DNA of 12,450 nt from CAZXBB01 sp964638815 (GCA_964638815.1 CAZXBB010000427.1:1-12450); one strand, 5' to 3'. Positions 1 through 6,964 are shown, counted from the stretch's first letter. Numbers and translations: made by a program. Notes: generated from the sequence alone by a model not told the origin.

Positions 1-489
1 CGGCTCCTCGGCCGGCGCCCCGGCGGCGCCGACACCATCGTCACTCCGCGCGCTCGCGACCGGTGCGGGATTCCGCTCCGCTGCGACCGGTGCGGGGACG
101 GTCCCGCCCGCGATCTCCCCCCGCGTGACGCGAACCGGCACGTGGGCTCTTGCACCGCCAACCTTCAGCGGGACCGTGACGTGGATCTCGGGCTCGGGGG
201 CGCGGTCGTCGGACTCCGGCCTCTCCCCGTCGCGGTCCGACGCGGCCGTCTCCGGGCGCTCCGGGAAATCCTCGCGCTCCGCCAGATCCGCGAGATCCTC
301 GAGATCCGCGAGATCCGGGCCCGGGTCGGGCGAACCGGCCTCGTCCTGCGTCAGCGATCGCCCGGCTTCCGCGACCAGCCACCGGCCGAGGTGGAGCGCG
401 ACTTGGCGCAGCGGCTCCGAGCGCTCCAGGTGCGGTCGCAGGAGTGATTGAACGGCCGAAACGAGATCTCTCAGCTCGGCGTCCTTCAT
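1..489 (-). CDS. Acidic hypothetical protein, 5' part only (runs off the window edge)
   Basis: The frame is open from ATG 489 to base 1 with no stop, giving the first 163 residues of a protein whose C-terminus lies outside the window. Residues 1-45 look like a helical N-terminal module (MKDAELRDLVSAVQSLL, then GRWLVAEA). Residues 59-74 are a short acidic repeat, DLADLEDLADLAERED, followed by a charged stretch to about residue 100. A segment at 101-122 (HVTVPLKVGGARAHVPVRVT) looks like beta structure, and the rest is Ala/Pro-rich. There is no signal peptide or membrane segment, so it is probably cytoplasmic. The start is supported by a TACAAT hexamer ending 6 bases upstream and by the absence of any better ATG. 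There is no Shine-Dalgarno, which points to a leaderless message. I do not recognise the family. The complementary strand is also open in part, but lacks a comparable start. Confidence 0.7.
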   Translation of the reverse strand, partial: MKDAELRDLVSAVQSLLRPHLERSEPLRQVALHLGRWLVAEAGRSLTQDEAGSPDPGPDLADLEDLADLAEREDFPERPETAASDRDGERPESDDRAPEPEIHVTVPLKVGGARAHVPVRVTRGEIAGGTVPAPVAAERNPAPVASARSDDGVGAAGAPAEEP

Positions 490-495
490 CCGTGC

Positions 496-501
496 ATTGT
501 A
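496..501 (-). promoter_or_regulatory. -10-like hexamer TACAAT, leaderless arrangement
   Basis: TACAAT matches the sigma-70 -10 consensus at 5 of 6 positions. It is followed by six bases (GCACGG) and then the ATG at 489. Transcription starting about 7 bases after the hexamer would begin at the start codon itself. No -35 element is recognisable at the usual distance. The same string, TACAATGC, occurs upstream of the neighbouring minus-strand gene (1334-1341). Confidence 0.5.
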
Positions 502-714
502 CCCGCCTGCCGGGGAGTTCCGCGGGACCGGTGGCGACCGCGGCCCCCGCGATCGACGAGCCTCACCGCCGACCGCACGCTCGTGGTGTGCGCAGCGGAA
601 AGCAGTCCGCCACGCCGGGACGGTTCAGCCTCGGGAAGGTGCGGAGGCGGATCGAAGCCGCGCCGGGAGGGCGCTGAGGCCCGTTGCGACGGTGGCGACC
701 TGGTCGAACCGTTG

Positions 715-1296
715 TTACGGAACGGCGCCGGTTGCGCCAGGTGCGCCGGCTGCCGGCAGCGGTCCGGAACCGACGTGGAGCTCGATGACGGCGTCGGCGA
801 GGCGCTCGCGCAGACGCCGGCGGCTCAGGATGGGCCACCAGTCGTACAGCATGATCTGGATGGGGCCCCACATCGCGACCCAGCCGCCGATGATGACGCC
901 TTCCTCGATGATGTCGAAGAGGGTCCCCGACGTGTACGTTCCGAGGAGCTGCGCGCCGACGATGCTGCTCGCGAGACACGCCAGCCCGATGGCCAGGCTG
1001 ATGTAGCCGCGCGTGAGCAGCTCGTGGAGCTGCCTTCGGAGAGCGTCCGCGCGGTAGGCGTAGTAGTGGCGGATCGCGTCGATCGTCTCGTCGGGGGGCA
1101 TGTCCGCGGGCGTGGATTCCGAGGCGAAGATGCGCAGGACGACGGGCCCGCCGCGCGGAAGCTCCTGGGCCCATGAGCAGATGAACTCGTCGGCGTCGGC
1201 GTCGAGGTCCGTTTCGGGAAACGGCGTGGCGTCGAGCGTGTTGAAGAGATGCCGGAGCGATCGAACGCGGACGTCGATCGTATGTGGGGGTGGCGT
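715..1296 (-). CDS. Conserved hypothetical membrane protein with two helices and a YDWWP motif; probable ACG start
   Basis: A 193-residue protein if translation begins at ACG 1296. An N-terminal soluble domain (about residues 6-95, containing RSLRHLFNTLDATPF and a long acidic stretch) is followed by two hydrophobic segments (about 98-118 and 127-150). After these come YDWWP at 151-155, a basic cluster (SRRRLRER) and a tail. From memory this resembles a conserved hypothetical family found in proteobacteria and others, whose members begin near residue 5 here and share an SQLFNS-DPSPF-like start, an HHYFAYRA-like segment and a GWVAMWRPIQIYLYDWWP-like end. Its function is unknown to me. The only canonical start in frame, ATG 1410, would add 38 Arg/Pro/Ser-rich residues lying across the TACAAT promoter element, so I do not favour it. 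AAGGAGGTG sits six bases before the ACG codon. The TAA stop lies 225 bases upstream of the next minus-strand gene. Confidence 0.8.
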   Translation of the reverse strand, partial: TPPPHTIDVRVRSLRHLFNTLDATPFPETDLDADADEFICSWAQELPRGGPVVLRIFASESTPADMPPDETIDAIRHYYAYRADALRRQLHELLTRGYISLAIGLACLASSIVGAQLLGTYTSGTLFDIIEEGVIIGGWVAMWGPIQIMLYDWWPILSRRRLRERLADAVIELHVGSGPLPAAGAPGATGAVP

Positions 1297-1302
1297 GCTG
1301 CA

Positions 1303-1309
1303 CCTCCTT
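1303..1309 (-). promoter_or_regulatory. Perfect Shine-Dalgarno AAGGAGG preceding an ACG codon
   Basis: AAGGAGGTG (1309 to 1301) is a near full-length complement of the 16S 3' end. Six bases separate AAGGAGG from ACG at 1296-1294, which is in frame with the downstream gene. No ATG, GTG or TTG in that frame lies within normal reach of this site. This decides the choice of start. Confidence 0.7.
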
Positions 1310-1335
1310 CGCGACGGCGGCGGCCGGGATCCGGC

Positions 1336-1341
1336 ATTGTA
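1336..1341 (-). promoter_or_regulatory. -10-like hexamer TACAAT for the membrane-protein gene
   Basis: TACAAT on the minus strand, 27 bases before the Shine-Dalgarno. Transcription from it would give a leader of roughly 30 bases. The flank TACAATGCCGGAT resembles TACAATGCACGGAT at the next gene downstream (501 to 488). No clear -35 is visible. The element suggests this gene is transcribed separately from the upstream repeat-protein gene. Confidence 0.45.
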
Positions 1342-1425
1342 CGTCCCCGACCAACCGGACCGACGCGCGACGGGTACCGAGCGCGTGCCGGGCGCGGTCC
1401 GTGAACTCATGGGGCGAAGGCGCGG

Positions 1426-2745
1426 CTACGGCGAGACTTCCTGCCACGTTACGATCGCCGGCCGCTCGGGCACGGCGAGCATCAACATCTCGGTCGCCTT
1501 GTCGCCGCCCCAGTCCGTCTCGATCGCGGTGGTGCCGCTCATCGTCGAGCCGTCCCAGCGCAGGAGCTCGATGTCCTTCCCCTCGTCGGTGGCCGCGATG
1601 AAGATCTCGTCCAGCCGGCAGCAGCTCCGCTGGACCTGGATGAAGTGCTTCTTCTTCTCGACCAGGTCGGTGCCGATCTGCTCCGCGGACCACGCCGAGC
1701 CGTTCCACGTCCGGTACCGCAGCTCCGTCTGGTCCTTCTCGTAGTAGACGATCAGCGCCTCGTTGCCGCCGTACTCGTACGCCACGTCGAACGAACGCTC
1801 CTCGCGCGGGTCGGACGCGTCCTCGATCTCCAGGGTCGCCCCCCAGCCCGAACCGTTCCAGACGAAGACGTTGATGTCGTGATCCTCGTCGAGCGTCGCG
1901 CAGATGATCTCGTCGCTCGAGGGATCCGCGGCCATCCGGATGTAGTACGCCTTCTTGACGATGTCGGGGCAGTCCGACTCGCCGGACCAGCTCGCGCCGT
2001 TCCACGTCTGGTACCGCGGTGTGGTCGCGTCCTCGTCGTAGACGACCAGGGCGTCGCCGGAGAGGCTCTCGTACGCGAGCGCGTAGCCCTCGTACTCCTT
2101 CTTCTTCGAGATGCTGCCCAGCTCCGTCCAGCCCGCTTCCCACGCGGAGCCGTCCCACGTGATGGCGTGGGTCTTCGCGTCGTCGTTGCGGGTGACGGCG
2201 ATGATCTCGTTGCTCGTGGGATTCGGGTAGAGCGTCACCCACCGGGTCCTCTTGTCGCCCGGCTCGCCGAAGTTCGTCTCGCCGGAGAGCGTCGTGCCGT
2301 CCCATGTGACGTAGCCCATGTCGGCGGCGGCCTTGTCCCAGTAGACGACCAGGGCATCGCCGGAGACCTGCTCGTACGCCACGTCGACGTTGCGGGAAAG
2401 GTCGTACTCCACGTCCTCGCACACCTCGGTCGCCGCCCCCCACGCGCATCCGTCGTAGACCTGGATGTTGATGTCCTTGGCCTGGCACTGCGTGACGGCG
2501 ATCTTCTCGTCGCGCGTCGGGCAGCTCTTCATCATGACCCAGTACGGCTCGGCGCCGACGTCGGACATCGCGGTCGCGCCGCCCCACGTCTCCGTGGCGT
2601 AGTCCCAGACCGCGGAGAACGGTGTCGTCGCACCGTTCCGGCCCCACGCCGCCATCACGTCGCCGGCGTGCGCGCGGCCGGCCACCATCGTCGCCAGCAC
2701 GGCGGCGATGCCGACAGGGACTCGGTGGCGTGAAAAGGTCTTCAT
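1426..2745 (-). CDS. Secreted repeat protein, probable eight-bladed beta-propeller
   Basis: 439 residues. The N-terminus is a good Sec signal peptide: basic start MKTFSRHR, hydrophobic GIAAVLATMVAG, and a likely cut after RAHA (residue 27). The mature part is built of W/Y-(D/N)-x-W/T motifs at about residues 47, 97, 148, 197, 248, 296, 347 and 397, a period of 48-51 residues. They pair into units of about 100 residues, each marked by VAYE-x(3)-GDALVVY (122, 222 and 321), RYxTWNGSxWS and a P-S-(D/N)-EI turn. This pattern suggests a propeller exposed outside the cytoplasm. Similar WNGSxWS repeat proteins of unknown function occur in environmental genomes, as I remember them. Eight cysteines (75, 87, 100, 109, 259, 282, 375, 376) suggest disulfides, with four in the first two blades. 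ATG 2745 was chosen because GAGGTGGAGG ends five bases upstream and the signal peptide starts there. An in-frame ATG at 2766 is less likely. No catalytic motif is visible. Confidence 0.9.
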   Translation of the reverse strand: MKTFSRHRVPVGIAAVLATMVAGRAHAGDVMAAWGRNGATTPFSAVWDYATETWGGATAMSDVGAEPYWVMMKSCPTRDEKIAVTQCQAKDINIQVYDGCAWGAATEVCEDVEYDLSRNVDVAYEQVSGDALVVYWDKAAADMGYVTWDGTTLSGETNFGEPGDKRTRWVTLYPNPTSNEIIAVTRNDDAKTHAITWDGSAWEAGWTELGSISKKKEYEGYALAYESLSGDALVVYDEDATTPRYQTWNGASWSGESDCPDIVKKAYYIRMAADPSSDEIICATLDEDHDINVFVWNGSGWGATLEIEDASDPREERSFDVAYEYGGNEALIVYYEKDQTELRYRTWNGSAWSAEQIGTDLVEKKKHFIQVQRSCCRLDEIFIAATDEGKDIELLRWDGSTMSGTTAIETDWGGDKATEMLMLAVPERPAIVTWQEVSP

Positions 2746-2834
2746 CCGGGCCTCCACCTCGTTCATCGACCATGACGCCGGGCGTCTGAAGCCGCTCCGC
2801 GCATGGCGCCGCCGCCTGCCCCCCGCGGCCGGCC

Positions 2835-2871
2835 CGCCTGCACCGGCGCTTCCTGCGCGGACGGGCAGGCG
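2835..2871. repeat. Two-tier inverted repeat in the divergent promoter region
   Basis: CGCCTGC (2835-2841) pairs with GCAGGCG (2865-2871). Inside it GCGC (2846-2849) pairs with GCGC (2855-2858) across a TTCCT loop. It lies 62 bases before the start of the plus-strand gene and 90 bases before that of the minus-strand gene. It could be an operator, a leader structure of the minus-strand transcript, or chance in GC-rich DNA. Confidence 0.35.
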
Positions 2872-2920
2872 AGGGCGGGCGAGGACACGCCCGCATGAGA
2901 AGTCGCAGCCGCACCCGTCC

Positions 2921-2926
2921 GATAGT
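2921..2926 (+). promoter_or_regulatory. -10-like hexamer GATAGT, leaderless arrangement
   Basis: GATAGT matches TATAAT at 4 of 6 positions. It is followed by GTGTGC and then ATG 2933, so the spacing is six bases. There is no Shine-Dalgarno upstream of this ATG. The overlapping reading TAGTGT (2923-2928) fits TANNNT with a four-base gap. No -35 is apparent. Confidence 0.4.
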
Positions 2927-2932
2927 GTGTGC

Positions 2933-5572
2933 ATGCACAAGCCGCCTGCGGCGAACCTGCGACCCGGCGCCCTGGTGTTGCTCATCGCGCTGTTCGCCGC
3001 GAGCGGCGCCACGTCGCTCATCTACCAGACGATCTGGGCCCGCCACCTGAGCCTCGTCTTCGGCACGAGCCAGCTCGCGATCTCGACGCTGCTGGCCGCG
3101 TTCATGGGCGGACTGGCCCTTGGTGCATTCGCCGCCGCCCGCTGGTCCCCGCGCGCCCGCGACCCGCTGCTGGCTTACGCCGCGCTCGAGGCGTTGGTCG
3201 CCGTGTACGCGCTGGTCTTCCCGTGGATCCTCGACGCGGCGGCGCCGGTCTACCTCGCTTTCTGGCGAACGTTCGAGCCGGGCCCGGCGGTGTTCGGCGC
3301 GTTCCAGTTCGCGCTCCTCGGCCTGCTGCTCCTGCCGCCGACCTTCTGCATGGGCGCGACGCTGCCGCTCCTCGCCGGACTGCTCACACGCGATGCGGAC
3401 GCGACCGGCACCCAGGTCGGCCGGCTCTACGGAGCGAACACGCTCGGCGCCGTCGCCGGAACGGCGGCCGCGGGCTTCTGGCTGCTGCCGCGATTCGGTC
3501 TCTCGACGACGACGACGCTGGCGGCGGCCGCGAACGGGGTGCTCGCGCTCACCTCCGTCGGCGTGTGGCGATGGGGACGCGGCGCGCGGGCGGCGACGGC
3601 AGTCAAGCCGGCGAACGACGGCACCGGTGACGCGGCGCAGACGGCGCCCGGCCCCCTCCCGGCGCTGCTGCTCGTCGCCGGGCTGTGCGGGCTCGCCGGC
3701 CTCGTCTACGAGATCGCGTGGTTCCGACTCATGGTGCTCGTGCTCGGCGCGAGCGCGTACGCCTTCTCGATCATGCTGCTCGCATTCCTGCTCGGCATCG
3801 GCCTCGGCGGCTGGGCCGGCGGGCGTGTGGCCGACCGCGTCCGGCGCCGCGGCGGAACGGCGCGCGTGCTCCGTTGGCTCGCCGCGCTCCAGGCGGGCGT
3901 CGCGCTCACGGCGTGGGCCGTGATGTACGCGTACGGGGAGCTGCCGTATGCCTTCGCGTGGCTCTACGAATTCGTCGAGGTCGCGCCGGGTCTCATCTGG
4001 CCCGTCAAGCTGTCGCTCGCGCTCGCCGTGATGGTGCCGCCCGCGCTGCTGCTCGGGGCGTCGTTCCCCTTCCTGGTGCGGGCGGCCGCTGGCGCGGCGT
4101 CCGGTCTGCCGCGATGCGTCGGACGCGTGTACGGCGCGAACGCGATCGGCGCCGTGGTCGGCGCCTTCGCGGGCGGGCTCTTCCTCCTCCCGCACCTCAA
4201 CGTCTCCGGCACCGTGCTCGCCGCCGCCTCGGTCAACCTCGTCGCGGCGCTGCTGGCCCTCGGGGCGGCCATGCCGGCGGGCGTTCCCGCGCGACGGCGC
4301 CGTCTGGTCCGCTGGTCAGTCGCGACCGCCGCCGCCATCGCCGCGCTGCACGCGTTCGCCGCACCGTGGGATGCGATGCTCATGTCGGTGGGCATCTACA
4401 AGGGCGCCGCCAAACTGCCGGATCGCAGCCGCGCGGCCGTGCGCGAGCTCGCCGACAGCTCCGACCTCCTCTTCTACGACGAGGGCCTCGCGTCGGTCGT
4501 GACGGTCGGCCGAAGGAAGGCCTCCGGCGATATCTGGCTGGCGAACAACGGCAAGGTGGACGCGACCGCGAACGGCGACCGGGACACGCAGGTGCTGCTC
4601 GCCCAGATCCCGTTCGCATACCGGCCCGAAGCGCGGAACGTGCTCGTCATCGGTCTCGCCAGCGGCATCAGCACCGGCTCCGTCACGCTGCACGCGGGAC
4701 CCGAACGGATCGAGGTCGCGGAGATCGAGCCGGCCGTGCTGAAGGCGTGCCGCCTCTTCGACGAGTACAACCACAGCCCGCTCGAGGATCCCCGCGTCCG
4801 CGTGGTCGTCAACGACGCGCGCAATCACCTGCTGCGCACGGCCGACGGCACCTACGATCTCGTCACCTCCGAGCCCTCGAACCCCTGGATCACCGGCGTG
4901 TCGAACCTCTTCACGCGCGAGTTCTTCGAGCTCGCCCGGCGCAAGCTCGCGCCGGGCGGCGTGTGGGGACAGTGGCTGCACGCCTACCAGATGACCGCCG
5001 ACGACCTGCGATCCCTTGTGGGGACGTTCGCGGACGTGTTCCCGCACGCGTCGCTCTTCCGGATCGGCGGCGTGGACCTGCTGCTCGTCGGCAGCGACGC
5101 GCCGCTCCTGCTCGATGCGGCGATCGTCCGCGACGTCTTCGGCGCGAACCCCGCCATCGGGCAGGAGCTGGCGGAGATCGGCGTGCGCGGCCCCCACGAG
5201 CTGCTTGCGCTCTACTGCATGGGACGGGACGGCATGCTCGCCTTCGCGGGCGGCGTCGGGCGCAACACGGACGACAACATGCGCATCGAGCTGTCGGCGC
5301 CGCGCAGCCTCCGGCTCCCGCCCGAGGCGACGGTCGAGAACGTGAAGCTCCTTCGCGCGAACGCCGAAGTCCCGTACGGGGCGCTTGGAAGCATCAACGA
5401 CGCGGTCGCGCTCGCCTTCGCGTACGCCCGCGACCACGACATACGGAGGGCGGTCACGACGTACCGGTCCGCCCGCGCGAGCGCGCCGAATCATCCGGGG
5501 GTCCTGGCGTTCAGCGAGCGTCTGGAGGCGTTCCGGACGCAGGCGGACCAGCGCGTCGGCCTCGCCCAATGA
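2933..5572 (+). CDS. Fused membrane (MFS-like) and spermidine-synthase-like protein
   Basis: 879 residues. The N-terminal half is a polytopic membrane domain made of two related modules. The first runs from about residue 14 (ASGATSLIYQTIWARHLSLV) and the second from about 241 (GLCGLAGLVYEIAWFRLMVL). Each contains GR(L/V)YGAN(T/A)(L/I)GAV followed by LLP. From about residue 510 there is a Rossmann methyltransferase-like domain of the spermidine-synthase superfamily: VLVIGLASG at 570-578 (cofactor loop), EIEP at 597-600, and YDLVTSEPSNPW ending at 652, then LFTREFFELARRKLAPGGVWGQW. Classical SpeE has an Asp-containing D-S-T-D-P-type motif where this protein has SEPSNP, so I do not expect ordinary putrescine aminopropyl transfer. 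The C-terminal 80 residues look helical and TPR-like. Such fusions are widespread but functionally uncharacterised. The start at MHKPPA is chosen from the -10-like element and because the upstream in-frame sequence looks non-coding. The gene is divergent from the repeat-protein gene and convergent with the pseudopilin gene, 58 bases away. Confidence 0.93.
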   Translation: MHKPPAANLRPGALVLLIALFAASGATSLIYQTIWARHLSLVFGTSQLAISTLLAAFMGGLALGAFAAARWSPRARDPLLAYAALEALVAVYALVFPWILDAAAPVYLAFWRTFEPGPAVFGAFQFALLGLLLLPPTFCMGATLPLLAGLLTRDADATGTQVGRLYGANTLGAVAGTAAAGFWLLPRFGLSTTTTLAAAANGVLALTSVGVWRWGRGARAATAVKPANDGTGDAAQTAPGPLPALLLVAGLCGLAGLVYEIAWFRLMVLVLGASAYAFSIMLLAFLLGIGLGGWAGGRVADRVRRRGGTARVLRWLAALQAGVALTAWAVMYAYGELPYAFAWLYEFVEVAPGLIWPVKLSLALAVMVPPALLLGASFPFLVRAAAGAASGLPRCVGRVYGANAIGAVVGAFAGGLFLLPHLNVSGTVLAAASVNLVAALLALGAAMPAGVPARRRRLVRWSVATAAAIAALHAFAAPWDAMLMSVGIYKGAAKLPDRSRAAVRELADSSDLLFYDEGLASVVTVGRRKASGDIWLANNGKVDATANGDRDTQVLLAQIPFAYRPEARNVLVIGLASGISTGSVTLHAGPERIEVAEIEPAVLKACRLFDEYNHSPLEDPRVRVVVNDARNHLLRTADGTYDLVTSEPSNPWITGVSNLFTREFFELARRKLAPGGVWGQWLHAYQMTADDLRSLVGTFADVFPHASLFRIGGVDLLLVGSDAPLLLDAAIVRDVFGANPAIGQELAEIGVRGPHELLALYCMGRDGMLAFAGGVGRNTDDNMRIELSAPRSLRLPPEATVENVKLLRANAEVPYGALGSINDAVALAFAYARDHDIRRAVTTYRSARASAPNHPGVLAFSERLEAFRTQADQRVGLAQ

Positions 5573-5630
5573 AACCTGCCGGCGCGCGTCAGGCGTGGCC
5601 ACCATGCTCCGCCCGGCGTCAATCGAGGCT

Positions 5631-6035
5631 TCAGCGTTGCTCGAGCGTCAGCCGGGCGACGCGCGTCGCGATCCCCGCGCGGCCCCGGCTCGTGAGCGTG
5701 ACCGTCGGGCTGATCGGGCAGTTGCTGGCCAGCGTCACGGCGGCCTGCGCGTTGCCGATGACGGGGTCGGTCGCGTCGTTGCTGTCATCCGAGATCGTGC
5801 CGACGTCACCGTCGCCGTCCTCGTCACGGCACATGAGCGTTTCGCGGATCGCCATGTTCATGGCGCCCTCCGCGGCGTAGAACGCCTCGACCGACTCGAA
5901 TCGCCGGACGCTGAGGTCCTGGTCGCGTCCCGTGCCCAGCACCATGCCGGCGATGACCATGCCGACGACGAGGAGCAGCACGATGACCGCCACCACCGCC
6001 ACGCCGCGTCGAGATTGGCCTCGATTGGTCCGCAT
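5631..6035 (-). CDS. PilX/GspK-like pseudopilin-type protein
   Basis: 134 residues. A basic leader ending QSRRG (G11) precedes a single hydrophobic helix (about 12-34, VAVVAVIVLLLVVGMVIAGM), as in type IV pilin-like and type II secretion minor pseudopilins of the PilX/GspK kind. The Glu normally at mature position 5 is absent. The helix continues into FESVEAFYAAEGAMNMAIRE (46-65), the conserved amphipathic part of such proteins, in which A-F-Y-A-A-E is typical. Residues 71-84 (DEDGDGDVGTISDD) form an acidic loop resembling a calcium-binding EF-hand. Cys69 and Cys106 could form a disulfide. The protein is short for a full GspK and has only a small C-terminal domain. ATG 6035 places the leader as expected. 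The frame stays open upstream to 6353, but that part is Arg/Ala-rich and looks non-coding. The ribosome-binding site is weak. No assembly ATPase, prepilin peptidase or other pilin gene lies in the window. Confidence 0.8.
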   Translation of the reverse strand: MRTNRGQSRRGVAVVAVIVLLLVVGMVIAGMVLGTGRDQDLSVRRFESVEAFYAAEGAMNMAIRETLMCRDEDGDGDVGTISDDSNDATDPVIGNAQAAVTLASNCPISPTVTLTSRGRAGIATRVARLTLEQR

Positions 6036-6468
6036 GAGTCCGGCGGTTGCCGCCCGCGCGGCGGGCACCGCCCTTCCGGCATCGGCGATCCCCCCCACGC
6101 TCTTCACGTCCGGGCGTCGGACCTGCGCGCGCGCGGCAATCGCACGCAGGGTCGCGCGGATCGGGCGACGCCGGAAGGCCGATAACGGGCGAGCCCGGCG
6201 CGTCCCGTCGCGCTCAGTACGCCGGCCGTCGCGTCGATCGCGGCTTGACGTCGCGGCCGCCCTCCGGTTCACAGACGCGGTACCATCCACGTCCCCCGCC
6301 CGACCGGCGTCGAGCAGTGCATTCCCCGGCGGTGGCGGGACGCGCTCGATCACTAGGTCTCGGGCGCGCTGTACGACACCTGCAACATCGGCGCGTGCCC
6401 GCGGGCGCCGGTGACCGGCGACGGGGGCTCACACGGCCACGCTTCATGAATGCGGCCGGACGGACGGG
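6036..6468. other. 433-base intergenic region between divergent genes, no credible gene
   Basis: Open frames here give Arg/Pro/Ala-rich products with no recognisable domain. An inverted repeat GCCCGC-GCG-GCGGGC lies at 6052-6066, just upstream of the pseudopilin start, and could fold in its leader. TTGACG at 6245-6250 resembles a -35, but no -10 stands at a suitable distance. The region should carry promoters for both flanking genes, which I cannot place with confidence. Confidence 0.4.
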
Positions 6469-6882
6469 ATGATCGACTGGATCCGCACCAACGACACGAT
6501 CCTGTGGGGCCTCGCCGTCGCTTCGGCGGTGACGTTCGTCGCCACGCTCGTGGCGGTCCCGTGGATCGTCATCCGGCTGCCGGCCGACTACTTCGCTCAA
6601 ACCCGCCGTCGCGGCGCCGGGTGGTCGCGGCAGCACCCCGTCGTCCGCATCGGGCTCGTCGCCGGCAAGAACGCGCTCGGCGTCGCGTTCTTGGCTGCCG
6701 GTCTCGCCATGCTGCTGCTCCCCGGCCAGGGCCTGCTGACGATGCTCGTCGGCGTGATGCTGCTCGACTTCCCCGGCAAGTTCCGGCTCGAGCGCTGGTT
6801 CGTCGCGCGGCGACCGATGCGACGGTCGATGAACTGGATACGGGCGCGGGCGGGGCGCCCCGCGCTGGTGCTCGACGATTGA
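6469..6882 (+). CDS. Small membrane protein of the PGPGW-like family (PGQG motif)
   Basis: 137 residues. The first membrane helix spans about 11-36 (ILWGLAVASAVTFVATLVAV). After RLPADYF and a basic loop come two closely spaced hydrophobic segments at about 61-83 and 89-101, hinged by LLLPGQGLLT (82-91) and ending LLDFPGKF. The C-terminus is basic: RRPMRRSMNWIRARAGRP. The order and wording (a start near DW, IRLPADYF, QHP, GKN-LG, LPGQGLLT, LMLLDFPGK, ERW, LNWIRARAGRPPL) match a conserved hypothetical family I know from gammaproteobacteria, and the helix-PGxG-helix hairpin is that of the PGPGW transmembrane family. Its function is unknown. The start at MIDW agrees with homologues. Only a weak purine-rich sequence (GGACGGACGGG) precedes it. 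It is 168 bases upstream of the mechanosensitive channel on the same strand. The channel seems to have its own promoter, but a shared role in the envelope is possible. Confidence 0.88.
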   Translation: MIDWIRTNDTILWGLAVASAVTFVATLVAVPWIVIRLPADYFAQTRRRGAGWSRQHPVVRIGLVAGKNALGVAFLAAGLAMLLLPGQGLLTMLVGVMLLDFPGKFRLERWFVARRPMRRSMNWIRARAGRPALVLDD

Positions 6883-6964
6883 CGGCGTCCGGTGCCACCA
6901 GCGCACGTCCCCGCCGCCCTCGATGACGGCTCGTACGGCGCGAGCGCTTTGACGCCGCACGGGT

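Noticed and set aside
490..714. Possible small gene between the acidic and membrane-protein genes
   Set aside because: No frame with a start, a ribosome-binding site and reasonable amino-acid composition was found. The region is treated as intergenic.
1297..1410. N-terminal extension of the YDWWP membrane protein to ATG 1410
   Set aside because: The 38 extra residues are Ser/Arg/Pro-rich, span the TACAAT promoter element and the Shine-Dalgarno, and have no ribosome-binding site before the ATG. It remains the only canonical start in frame, so a gene caller would probably use it.
563..4195. 1210-codon open frame on the minus strand
   Set aside because: The product is Arg-rich and low in complexity. 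It overlaps the membrane, repeat-protein and fused-synthase genes, which have recognisable domains. Long spurious frames are expected at this GC content.
5573..5630. Possible terminator between the convergent fused-synthase and pseudopilin genes
   Set aside because: Only short GCCGG/CCGGC arms far apart can be paired. No compact stem or T-run is visible.
3685..5880. 731-codon plus-strand frame inside the fused synthase gene
   Set aside because: Arg/Ala/Pro-rich product without motifs, sharing DNA with a gene that has clear membrane helices and methyltransferase motifs.
6364..6447. Plus-strand stretch reading YDTCNIGACPRAPVTG before a TGA
   Set aside because: It looked protein-like, but a TAG closes the frame just upstream and there is no ATG, GTG or TTG start with a ribosome-binding site.
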